From: Oribacterium parvum
GTDB lineage: Bacteria > Bacillota > Clostridia > Lachnospirales > Lachnospiraceae
Reading direction: 5' to 3'
Assembly: GCA_938022235.1 (NCBI GenBank)
Contig: CALIEL010000240.1
Span: 1 to 9,681 of the forward strand
Length of the DNA: 9,681 bases
In this document: piece after piece, positions 1-6,580 of the stretch
Layout: each line of letters starts with the position of its first letter
Numbering within the stretch: position 1 is the stretch's first letter
Translations under genes and position numbers: made by a program
Notes under the pieces: model-generated
What the model was told of the DNA's origin: nothing
What the model saw: only the letters and a program-made list of their open reading frames with translations
The model's database searches: none

Positions 1-1615
1 AGAAACCACCTCTCCCATCCGGTTGTAAATTCTTATCTTCTATATTGCTTCTTCTGTCGTCCTTTGGAGTATAGCCGTTTAAGAAAAGGTCCATGAGCGG
101 CACAGTGTAGAAGCCTGTCTTATTGTTTCCGTATATTTCCTTAAAATACTGGTAAATTAGGCTTTCTTGTTGCTCCACCACCTGATTTAGCATTTCCTTC
201 AAGCTGTAAGTGGTTCCTCCTACTGTCTTCTTAACATCTCCATTGTCTTCGATGTACTTTTCGATTACCTCTCTGTTTTCCTGCAAATACCAATGTAGTG
301 TATTGCTGGCCGCTGCCGCAAAGCAAAGATTTTGATCAACTTCTTTATTCTTTCCAAAGGGAGCCTTATTCACATCAAAATAGCCCCGTCCTTCTTCGAA
401 GGGAGCTTTATAGTCGATGTATCCATGCTCCTCCGTTCTGCAAAAATCTCCATTTTCTCCCAATGCAGGAGGATTTACCCCTTTGACAAAAAGTACAGTA
501 CGCTTTTCGCCCTCCTCTGTTTCATATTCCACAACATTGTTGTTTTTCCCATTTTCAATTTTTTCTAAAAGCTTCTTTCGCTTGACCAGCTCTTTTTCTG
601 CCTGCTTTCTCTGCTTTTCAGCCCTTCTTGCCAACTCTTCTTCGGAAAATGTGTTTTCTTCATCCGTTGCTTCAGAGGAAAAGCCTGTATTTTCTTCGGT
701 ATTGCTTACAGAATCAGATTGGCCATCACTGAAACCGAGGCTTTGCTTTGAGCCGGTATCCGGGGCACTGAAGCCACTGCCAGCGCCAAAAGGAAGGCCG
801 ATACTACCGAAATGCAAACCGCTACCGGAGCCGGAACCTGTACCAAAACCCGAAGCACCACTAAAACCGCCTCCGCCGCTAAATCCACCTCCGCCGCCGG
901 AGCCACCGCTTCCACCGAAGCCGGAAATCCCCTTAATTACGGAATTTTGTTCTTCTCCATTTGCATTTATCTGCTGTCCCTCTGCAGCTCCTGCCTTAAT
1001 TTCCTTCTCTACCTGCACAGAACGCCGGGAAGAAACGCCCTTCCCTTCTTCATGTACCGGCTTTCCATCCTGAACCCACTGTCCATTTGCGGAAATGCTG
1101 TATCCGTCCGGAGTCTTCTCCTCAGTAGCCATTGTTCCATTATCCTTTAGAAAATAACAATAGCCGTCCACCCAGGTCCAGCCCAGAGCCATCTTTCCCC
1201 AGTTCGCGGTATCCGTCTTCAAAAAATACCATTTTCCATCTGCCAGAATCCAGCCATCCTGCATTTTCCCGGTAAGAGGATCAAAATAATACCAGCTGCC
1301 GGAAATCTCCTTCCAACCCTTCTGATTCTGCCCTTCCACCTGATACTGCCACTGTCCCTCTGCCTGCACCCATTTTCCCTCTGCCTGAGCTGTTAGGGAA
1401 AAGAGCGGAAGGGTCAGAACCAGAGGAATAGACAGCATAAAGGAGCGAGAAAAAACAGATAGGGGATGTCCCCCGTTCTTTCTTGCTCCTAAAGTTTTAT
1501 CACTATATTTTTGTGTATGTTTCCGCACAAGCTTCTGTGAATGCTTTTCAGCAGTATTATAAGCTCTAAATTCTGCCAAACCGTCCATGGCTTGACTATC
1601 CTGATCCCATCCCAT
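1..1615 (-). CDS. Secreted IdeS/Mac-family (C66) cysteine protease homologue with cell-wall-binding-type repeats; partial, C-terminus outside window
   Basis: The frame is open from 1615 to the window edge (538 codons). The start at 1615 was chosen because AAGGAG lies 7 bases upstream. Residues 1-78 form an unusually long signal region: a basic N-region (residues 24-60), a hydrophobic core LSIPLVLTLPLFSLT and a likely cut after AQA. Residues 79 to about 185 hold Trp/Tyr/Gly repeats (WVQ, GSWYYFD, DGWILADGKWYFL, GWTWVDGYCYFL) of the glucan/choline-binding class. Residues of about 227-285 are Gly/Ser-rich. About 324-356 is a Lys/Glu/Arg helix. From about 360 the protein matches IdeS: GRGYFDVNK (Lys417, equivalent of the IdeS oxyanion lysine), NLCFAAAASNTLHWYL with the presumed catalytic Cys431, MDLFLNGY, and DGRGGF at the edge. 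The catalytic His and Asp would lie beyond the window. Family knowledge: IdeS cleaves the lower hinge of IgG. Cleavage of antibody by this protein is inference; another substrate is possible. An in-frame ATG at 1438 would give a short normal signal peptide but has no ribosome site. Confidence 0.85.
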   Translation of the reverse strand, partial: MGWDQDSQAMDGLAEFRAYNTAEKHSQKLVRKHTQKYSDKTLGARKNGGHPLSVFSRSFMLSIPLVLTLPLFSLTAQAEGKWVQAEGQWQYQVEGQNQKGWKEISGSWYYFDPLTGKMQDGWILADGKWYFLKTDTANWGKMALGWTWVDGYCYFLKDNGTMATEEKTPDGYSISANGQWVQDGKPVHEEGKGVSSRRSVQVEKEIKAGAAEGQQINANGEEQNSVIKGISGFGGSGGSGGGGGFSGGGGFSGASGFGTGSGSGSGLHFGSIGLPFGAGSGFSAPDTGSKQSLGFSDGQSDSVSNTEENTGFSSEATDEENTFSEEELARRAEKQRKQAEKELVKRKKLLEKIENGKNNNVVEYETEEGEKRTVLFVKGVNPPALGENGDFCRTEEHGYIDYKAPFEEGRGYFDVNKAPFGKNKEVDQNLCFAAAASNTLHWYLQENREVIEKYIEDNGDVKKTVGGTTYSLKEMLNQVVEQQESLIYQYFKEIYGNNKTGFYTVPLMDLFLNGYTPKDDRRSNIEDKNLQPDGRGGF

Positions 1616-1622
1616 AATGCTT

Positions 1623-1628
1623 CTCCTT
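1623..1628 (-). promoter_or_regulatory. Ribosome binding site of the IdeS-like gene
   Basis: AAGGAG ends 7 bases before the ATG at 1615. It decides the start, because neither the internal ATG at 1438 nor the ATG at 1701 of the overlapping 70-codon frame has a comparable site. Confidence 0.7.
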
Positions 1629-1714
1629 CTATAAGCGAGTCCATTGTCCTAGGATAGAAACTAACAATCGTCTTCCAATCATATTTCTTAGGAATGGGCA
1701 TCGCTTAAACTAAT

Positions 1715-1730
1715 TTTGCAAAAATGCAAA
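1715..1730. repeat. Short palindrome TTTGCA-AAAA-TGCAAA
   Basis: Perfect 6-bp inverted arms around four A. It lies upstream of the protease gene and next to the hairpin. It could be a protein-binding site, or on the minus strand a second terminator stem. AT-rich sequence makes such palindromes common by chance. Confidence 0.3.
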
Positions 1731-1739
1731 GTAAAAATC

Positions 1740-1780
1740 GTAGGTAGTACGGATGATTGAAGAAATTCTGTACTACCTGC
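1740..1780 (-). terminator. Hairpin with T run, candidate terminator of the AbiE-type operon
   Basis: AGGTAGTAC (1742-1750) and GTACTACCT (1770-1778) are perfect inverted arms. A T·G and a G-C pair extend the stem to 11 bp, with a 19-base loop. Read on the minus strand, the stem is followed within 4 bases by a run of five T. It lies about 155 bases past the toxin stop codon and upstream of the protease gene. The loop is long for an intrinsic terminator, so an operator or attenuator role is also possible. Confidence 0.45.
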
Positions 1781-1935
1781 AATTTCGGCAAAATCATAAA
1801 AAAGATAAGCAATTTTCACGAAAGGAAACTTATTTAATTATTCATTTATAGTAATCGTTACGAAGCCAAACACTGCTAAACGCTAAAAAAGCAGCATTGA
1901 CAACCATACTGTCCTTATTCGAAACCAGGGAAAAG

Positions 1936-2997
1936 TCAGGGGAGAAATTCCATCTCATCGGTGAACAAAATTCTATCCGCTTTAATCGAATATGCGTAAC
2001 CGGTTGGATTAATTTTCTTTTGCTCTTTCAATGGCTTGAGATTTTCATTCAAGAAAGTCATTGTTTTATATTCAGACGAGTCTATTTCTTTTACAAACGG
2101 CTGATTTTTCAACAAACATGCTATCAAATACATCACAATGGGAGCCTTTTGGGAAGCAGTCTCTGCAGAAAAATCGTCATAATAAATATGGTTTCGAATA
2201 TCCCGGATTCCCTGCAGATAAAAAGTATAATCTTCCTTTTCTATTTTTCCTCTGGATGAAATACTTGCCGCAGTCATAAAGGTGTCCATTAATGCATCTT
2301 CCGGAGTAATATCAATTCCTCGGTATGCAATCTCATATGGTGCCAATCGGTAGTAGTTGGCTCTGACCAATGAATAATCTTTTGCGACATCAATTAATGT
2401 CAATACGTCGTAAAACTGCTTGATGATTTCCATCTCCTTATTTTCATGAAGAGGAATACCTATCGTATGTGGTGCAAAAGCAGTCAACTTATCTCCCAGT
2501 ATGCACTCAACGCTTGGAACCATAACCTGTAATTGCGGCTCTTCTACTTTAATCAAGTCACTCTTTATTGGTCTCTTAATAATCTCTGTATACCCAGGTT
2601 CTTCGAATAGAATATCTAGCAAAATATAAATATTCCTGTGATTAATGGGTGATTCATAGATAAACTTAAAAGGTCTTTTTTCAATACTATTTTTTCCTAC
2701 TCTCCTTTGTTCTTCAACGGAAACAAAGGGGAAAATCTTAGATGCCTTCTCGATGTATTCATCTACATTAGTCCCCGGCTTTACAATAATATCAATGTCC
2801 GTTGACAGTCTTAATGGATGCTCTAATAACAGCATAAGGCTGGTTCCACCCTTAAATACAAATGGCATTCCAACGGTTGTAATTGCTTCAAGGAGGCCAA
2901 ATGCATACACACAACGTTCCAACAGAAGTGGATCTCGTCTACTCTCTGTCTGCAAGGTCCTGATATGTTCTTCTGTAAAATTATTTTTTATTAGCAT
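1936..2997 (-). CDS. AbiEii-type nucleotidyltransferase toxin
   Basis: 353 residues, in the range of AbiEii/AbiGii toxins. All the hallmark segments of this DNA-polymerase-beta-like nucleotidyltransferase family are visible: FKGGTSL (48-54), STDIDIIV (65-72, metal-binding Asp67 and Asp69), GDKLTAFAPHTIGIP (168-182) and KQFYDVLTLID (193-203). Family knowledge: these toxins transfer nucleotides, in studied relatives to tRNA acceptor ends, and stop growth, acting in the cytoplasm as the toxic half of type IV toxin-antitoxin or abortive-infection pairs. The RNA target here is unknown. The ATG at 2997 follows the upstream gene's TAA with a single base between, and has no strong ribosome site of its own, so translational coupling is likely. 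The frame is intact with all catalytic residues, so it is probably functional. Confidence 0.88.
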   Translation of the reverse strand: MLIKNNFTEEHIRTLQTESRRDPLLLERCVYAFGLLEAITTVGMPFVFKGGTSLMLLLEHPLRLSTDIDIIVKPGTNVDEYIEKASKIFPFVSVEEQRRVGKNSIEKRPFKFIYESPINHRNIYILLDILFEEPGYTEIIKRPIKSDLIKVEEPQLQVMVPSVECILGDKLTAFAPHTIGIPLHENKEMEIIKQFYDVLTLIDVAKDYSLVRANYYRLAPYEIAYRGIDITPEDALMDTFMTAASISSRGKIEKEDYTFYLQGIRDIRNHIYYDDFSAETASQKAPIVMYLIACLLKNQPFVKEIDSSEYKTMTFLNENLKPLKEQKKINPTGYAYSIKADRILFTDEMEFLP

Positions 2998-2998
2998 A

Positions 2999-3712
2999 TT
3001 ACGATCCCATTCTTAAATCCGTTTTATCTATATGTAGCAACACCTTGCTCTTTGCATTCCTCCTGCTTGCATATCGAAACAACTTACTCTCATCAATATA
3101 AAAATCCTGAAACGCCTGATGAAAAATATTATCATACTCCCCTCTACTGACACAGGATAAAAGAAGCTTATCTGACACAAGATCTACCAGCATCTTTTCA
3201 AGCTTTGTTTCCCAGACAGATCTTTCACCCTTCGGGGATTCAGAAATCAGTTTTTTTATAATAATCATATCATCTGACCAATACTGATGAAATGTTTCCA
3301 CGGAAGGATTCAAGAGAATCTTACCGGTATATTGTTCTTTCAAGGAATCAAAAACATAAGTTCCCAGTCCTGATTCCACGGAGACAAATATCACATTATG
3401 GGCAATCTGATGATTTACGAATTCATTTAACTGGACCAGTTCAAAAATGCGAAAATCAAGTTCCGGATATTGTTCCTCAATCTTTTTTGCAAGGTCTAGC
3501 GATAACTCCGAATACAGATAAGAGTAATTTCTCTTCGAATCCTCTGCTATGTGATAGCTATTTCTACCTACGCGATAAATATCCCCATTCTCCAATAACT
3601 TCTGAAAATTATATCTTCCTGAGACTTTTCTTTTATTTTTATTTTTCTTCTGAAAGGCAGTAATAAAGTCTTCTCTGGAGAAGTTTTTTTGATGAGAAAG
3701 ATTATGTACCAT
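2999..3712 (-). CDS. AbiEi-type antitoxin / autorepressor partner of the toxin
   Basis: 237 residues. The N-terminal 60 residues read as a small winged-helix DNA-binding unit: FSREDFITAFQKK, then YNFQKLLENGDIYRVGRNSYHI with the typical strand-turn GDIYRVGRNSY wing. The rest (about 65-237) is a mixed domain with strands such as NVIFVSVESGLGTYVF. I recognise it by position and wing rather than by a strong motif; it may belong to the DUF6577-like group of toxin partners. It precedes an AbiEii toxin by one base in the same operon. Its promoter lies between two matching palindromes, as expected for an AbiEi-like negative autoregulator. GAGGT lies 14 bases before the ATG, an unusually long gap. Neutralisation of the toxin is inferred from gene order. 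Confidence 0.7.
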   Translation of the reverse strand: MVHNLSHQKNFSREDFITAFQKKNKNKRKVSGRYNFQKLLENGDIYRVGRNSYHIAEDSKRNYSYLYSELSLDLAKKIEEQYPELDFRIFELVQLNEFVNHQIAHNVIFVSVESGLGTYVFDSLKEQYTGKILLNPSVETFHQYWSDDMIIIKKLISESPKGERSVWETKLEKMLVDLVSDKLLLSCVSRGEYDNIFHQAFQDFYIDESKLFRYASRRNAKSKVLLHIDKTDLRMGS

Positions 3713-3745
3713 ATTATTTTTGCTCTACCTCGATATTCTTCAAGT

Positions 3746-3769
3746 CGGCAATTTTTGTATTATTTGCCG
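3746..3769. promoter_or_regulatory. Operator 2 of the AbiE-type operon
   Basis: A 24-bp palindrome with arms CGGCAA and TTGCCG, sharing arms and the central GTATT with operator 1. It covers about +6 to +29 of the predicted transcript, so a bound protein would block transcription. Confidence 0.7.
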
Positions 3770-3781
3770 TTTTGCAGTTAT

Positions 3782-3809
3782 AGTATACATTGACAATCAT
3801 ACAAGTCAA
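3782..3809 (-). promoter_or_regulatory. Sigma-A-type promoter of the AbiE-type operon
   Basis: On the minus strand TTGACT (3809-3804) and TATACT (3787-3782) are separated by 16 bases, each one mismatch from consensus. Predicted start is near 3775, giving a leader of about 62 bases. It is the only promoter-like pair between the IS21 relic and the antitoxin gene, and it falls exactly between the two operators. Confidence 0.75.
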
Positions 3810-3817
3810 CTGTAATT

Positions 3818-3841
3818 CGGCAAATTATGTATTTTTTGCCG
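3818..3841. promoter_or_regulatory. Operator 1 of the AbiE-type operon
   Basis: A 24-bp palindrome with 7-bp arms CGGCAAA and TTTGCCG around a 10-base AT-rich centre. It lies 8 bases upstream of the -35 box. The copy at 3746-3769 has the same length and arms, centre to centre 72 bp (about seven helical turns), which fits two repressor molecules on one DNA face. Confidence 0.72.
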
Positions 3842-3872
3842 ACTTACATATTTTGATGTGGAGGAACCGTGG

Positions 3873-3909
3873 TGAATATTCCGTGGTGGCAGAGCCACCG
3901 ATTCCGATA
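3873..3909 (+). repeat. IS21 left terminal repeat
   Basis: Matches the inverted right end at 29 of 37 positions. More GAGCC(A) motifs follow inward at about 3914, 3936 and 3957, the last within an imperfect 9-pair hairpin (3958-3978, CACCC-AAA-GGGTG core). These are the likely transposase binding sites. Confidence 0.75.
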
Positions 3910-4000
3910 AAATAGAGCCACTGCATCTGATATTCAGAGCCGGCTATCCGCAGTTGGGAGCCACCCAAAGGGTGACTCCGCTGTACTTATGCTTTGAAAA

Positions 4001-4744
4001 CTAAATCCTGCTATGACGCTTTCTCATTGAAACGTCACCATCGGTATTCAGCTCATAGCCATTTGTTGTGATTCTATCGAGAAGAGTATCCGCTACACCA
4101 CCACTCCCAAGGCATTCGTGCCATCCTTAAACAGAAACCTGAGAACATAGCACAGTTGAATGCTGGTTCTCATCTCTTGCTCGCATCAGAATGAGCAAAT
4201 CTCGCTATTGTTCGGAGGTTGTTGGTAGCAGCAGAAAATCGTTCAGTATCATGAGGGGTACTTTTCCGAGCCGAACAAGTAGTTCTTCGTACTTCCCCTG
4301 TATTCTTGCAGTTTCCAGTTCCGCAAAGAATTCGTTCAAACGGTAGTATAGAGTCTTGTATTCGTGATGACATGCATTTGTTGCGAGAGCACAAGCTATA
4401 TATGTCTTTCCACATCCTGTCGCTCCAATCAGCATAACGTTCAGTCCCTTGCGAATGTAGTCATTTGTCCGAAGCAGAGAAAGGACTTCTTTGTTCAGAT
4501 GCCTGTCAGGGAGGTACTCGATTCCTTCCATGTAAGCAGTTCTATTCGGAATGCCGGATTGTTTCAGAAGACGCTTGATTTTGTTGTTCTCTCTGGAACC
4601 GTATTCCGCATCAATCATCAAAGTGACACGTTCTTCAAAAGTCATATAGTCGTACATTTCCGGGTTTTCCAACTGTTCCCGATAGTTCTGGATTAGCGCC
4701 GGAAGGCGCATCTTCTGCATCTTAAGGATGGTCTCATTATTCAT
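4001..4744 (-). pseudogene. istB: istB, IS21 helper ATPase (two premature stops)
   Basis: Read through its stops, the frame gives 247 residues, full length for IstB, an AAA+ helper that activates the IstA transposase and target choice. The start at 4744 has GGAGG upstream and overlaps the istA stop. Walker A is intact (IGATGCGKTYIA, about residues 107-118). The Walker B segment reads LMILNDF where relatives have Asp-Asp. TAG at 4207-4205 follows TTSEQ, and TAA at 4129-4127 follows CSQVSV. The same frame continues beyond each with recognisable IstB sequence (RDLLILMRARDENQ, VADTLLDRITTNGYEL, DVSMRKRHSRI) to the natural TAG at 4003. These are single-base nonsense changes, so only a 179-residue fragment could be made. 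Confidence 0.88.
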
Positions 4745-6287
4745 GGTTAGCACCTCCGTAGTAAGATGCTCCACGCAGATGTGTATAACGGTTAACAGGA
4801 TCTTTGGAGAATGGCGTCTCAGTCTTTTTTTCAGACTCTTTCAAATCCTGACCTGCTTCCATTATCAGCCGTATATTTTTATAGCGGGGACTGGAGATAT
4901 GTTTAAGAGCCACTCTGCATGCGTTTTCCAGACGTTCGGTGGAGTACTTATCTGCCAGCTTTAAGAGGACAGGCATCCACGGTATGCCTGTTCTTCTACC
5001 CGATAAGAAGCAAATATTTTTTCTATCACTTTTCTTGTAGACGGACCTATATTCCCTGCCCAATGGAGGAAACGCTCGCTGTTCCACTCGCTGTAGAGCT
5101 TATGATTCTCCGGCATGTGATCCGGATTCGTATCATACTGGCCTTTTCGCCCATACAAACGTCTATGGCTGCATACTCTGGTATTCTGATAAAAGACCTC
5201 AACAAGACTCTTCGTACTGCGGATATCGACCTTCTTTCTGACATATGCATAAGGAACTGAGTAATACTGATTATCAAAGGCAACGTGATAATTCAGCTGA
5301 ACCGTCGCTGTTTTCCACAAGGAGAATTCATACGGTATTCCGGGTAGAGTCTGCATGAACAGTATCTCTTCATTGGAAAAAACCGAATAACGAGATTCGT
5401 CTTTTTTCTGGAAATCTCTGCGGTTGTAAGCATCCAGAAGCTTTCGTACCTCTGCGTTAAGTTCAGTGAGACTGAAGCATCTTCTGTTTCTCAGTTTTAC
5501 GATGATGTGAGAAGTTAGTTTGCCAACTTCTCCTTCTACGGTTGCCTTATCCTTTGAGCTCAAAACTCTTGCCGGAAGAAGGGCTGTTTTGTAATAATCA
5601 GCCAACTCCTGATAGCAGCGGTTCATGACAGGATCATCGTTCTTTTTATTGCTTATGACTCTCGTTTTAAGGTTGTTACTCACGAGGATTCTAGTCACAC
5701 CACCGGAGTATTCATGCATATGCACATGAGCATTAATCCAGTCTTCCTGCTTCATTGTGAGACATGTTTCTGCATAACAGTACATACTGAAAGGAAGCGT
5801 AGCAACGAAAAGATAACATGTATAAGGTTCATCAGTGACAGTGTCATAGAAGGAGAGTGTTGTCCCGGCCCAGTCTACCATGCATTTATCACTGGGTTTA
5901 TGTTGGAGGTGCATCGTAAGGCGATGCTGATCGACGTAATCGCTGTACTGCTTACAGAACTGAGAGTACATGTACGGCGGCCTTTTTGCTGTTAAGCATT
6001 CATCACAGTATTCATCCCACAAAATACGGAGAGTAACACCTGAGCGCAGTAGCTCTTTATGAATCTTGTCATGTTTCCTGAGTCGGCTCGAAAGCCTTTT
6101 CCGGAAACAGTTTTAAGATGAGATCAGGCTCATCCATTAATTCAGTAGCTTGGACACTGATGTGCTGCCTTTTTGCAGCTTCGATTACTGCAGAAACGGT
6201 GTTTCGTGATACGCCGAGAGTATCTGCCGTTCTCCTCTGGCTTAAACCGGAAGCACAGCATTGCAAAATTTATTTTTCTTTGGACGT
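4737..6287 (-). pseudogene. istA: istA, IS21 transposase (lost start, stop, two frameshifts, catalytic change)
   Basis: About 517 codons, normal for IstA. AAAGGAGG precedes by 7 bases an ACG (6287-6285) where ATG is expected. Codon 6 is TAA (6272-6270). The reading then gives the helix-turn-helix ILQCCASGLSQRRTADTLGV. A frameshift in about 6070-6100 moves from LFPEKAFEPTQE to DKIHKELLRSGVTLRILW. The DDE core follows: Asp in CMVDWAGTT, but the second position reads VSNNLK instead of the usual PDNLK (Asp to Asn, AAC at 5677-5675), and Glu is kept in KDKATVEGEVG. A second frameshift near 4965-4985 leads from EEQAYRGC to VLLKLADKYSTERLENAC, ending at TAA 4739-4737. The gene cannot make an active transposase. 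Confidence 0.88.
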
Positions 6288-6410
6288 CCTGAGTCCTCCT
6301 TTCAATGAGTCCGGCACAATTGCCGTAAATTCATTGTAGGATATGGCTCTGAACATCGGAATGATATTTGATTCCGCATGGCTCCGCCACTCGGATTTGG
6401 TGGCTATGAG

Positions 6411-6447
6411 TATCGGATTCAGTGGCTCTCAAACGCCGGAATAATCA
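6411..6447 (-). repeat. IS21 right terminal repeat
   Basis: Inverted partner of 3873-3909. Three further GAGCCA-like motifs lie inward toward about 6345 (ATAGCCAC, GGAGCCAT, AGAGCCAT on the minus strand), mirroring the left end. Confidence 0.72.
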
Positions 6448-6540
6448 ATGCCCGCCGATTTGGGGGTAGGATGATAATAGCAAACTATTCCTGCTCCTGC
6501 ATGTGCACCTGCAAGGAAAGAAAAGAGCATAAAATTAACT

Positions 6541-6563
6541 AGGGCTGATTATCGTTCAGCCCT
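6541..6563 (-). terminator. Rho-independent terminator of the TIR gene
   Basis: AGGGCTGA and TCAGCCCT form a perfect 8-bp stem with a 7-base loop, starting 17 bases after the TIR gene's TAA. On the minus strand it is followed by AGTTAATTTTATG, a moderate T tract. Between this and the IS21 end (6448-6540) I see nothing else. Confidence 0.75.
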
Positions 6564-6580
6564 GGCTATGTGTAAATACT

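Larger units (their letters stand above)
1616..1935. other. Non-coding gap between AbiE-type toxin and IdeS-like gene
   Basis: No convincing gene is seen here. It holds the hairpin at 1740-1780, a small TTTGCA/TGCAAA palindrome at 1715-1730, and one isolated CGGCAAA (1786-1792) identical to an arm of the AbiE-type operators further right. A 70-codon minus-strand frame (1489-1701) overlaps the protease start in another phase, has no ribosome site and resembles nothing known to me. A very weak minus-strand promoter-like pair for the protease gene (TTGGAA, 16 bases, TATCCT) lies in about 1648-1678, but I do not rely on it. Confidence 0.5.
3873..6447 (-). mobile_element. IS21-family insertion sequence, complete outline but inactivated
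   Basis: 2575 bp bounded by TG...CA ends. The terminal 37 bases at left (3873-3909) and right (6411-6447, inverted) agree at 29 positions, including the blocks TATTCCG, AGAGCCAC and TCCGATA. Each end carries about four copies of a GAGCCA-like motif, the multiple terminal repeats expected of IS21. Inside, istA and istB lie in the usual order with an 8-base overlap, both broken. I find no clear target duplication (left flank ends CCGTGG, right flank begins ATGCCC), so the exact outer base is uncertain or the insertion is old. It lies about 31 bp beyond operator 1 of the AbiE-type operon. Confidence 0.85.

Noticed and set aside
417..1150. Plus-strand open frames of 218 and 112 codons (Pro/Lys- and Thr/Ala-rich)
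   Set aside because: They are antisense shadows of the IdeS-like gene; their bias mirrors the Gly/Ser-rich linker codons, and they lack ribosome sites.
1489..1701. 70-codon minus-strand frame before the protease gene
   Set aside because: No ribosome site, overlaps the better-supported start in another phase, and shows no family resemblance. Kept only as part of a finding.
1897..2279. Plus-strand frames and a TTGACA-like box at about 1897
   Set aside because: The frames are antisense to the toxin gene and the box has no suitable -10 or downstream gene.
3292..3663. 123-codon plus-strand frame
   Set aside because: Antisense to the antitoxin gene; no ribosome site.
4205..4207. In-frame TAG as recoded codon in istB
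   Set aside because: A second stop (TAA) and the frameshifts in istA show general decay rather than recoding.
4170..4415. 81-codon minus-strand frame over the istB stop
   Set aside because: It is an alternate phase of istB. The istB frame itself continues past the TAG with family-like sequence, so this is not a frameshift continuation.
4965..4985. Programmed frameshift in istA
   Set aside because: No slippery heptamer with a downstream structure was evident, and other unrelated lesions make simple decay the better reading.
6476..6530. Small AATAG/CTATT hairpin and repeated CCTGCA between IS21 and the TIR terminator
   Set aside because: Too short to separate from chance, and no gene context asks for a site there.
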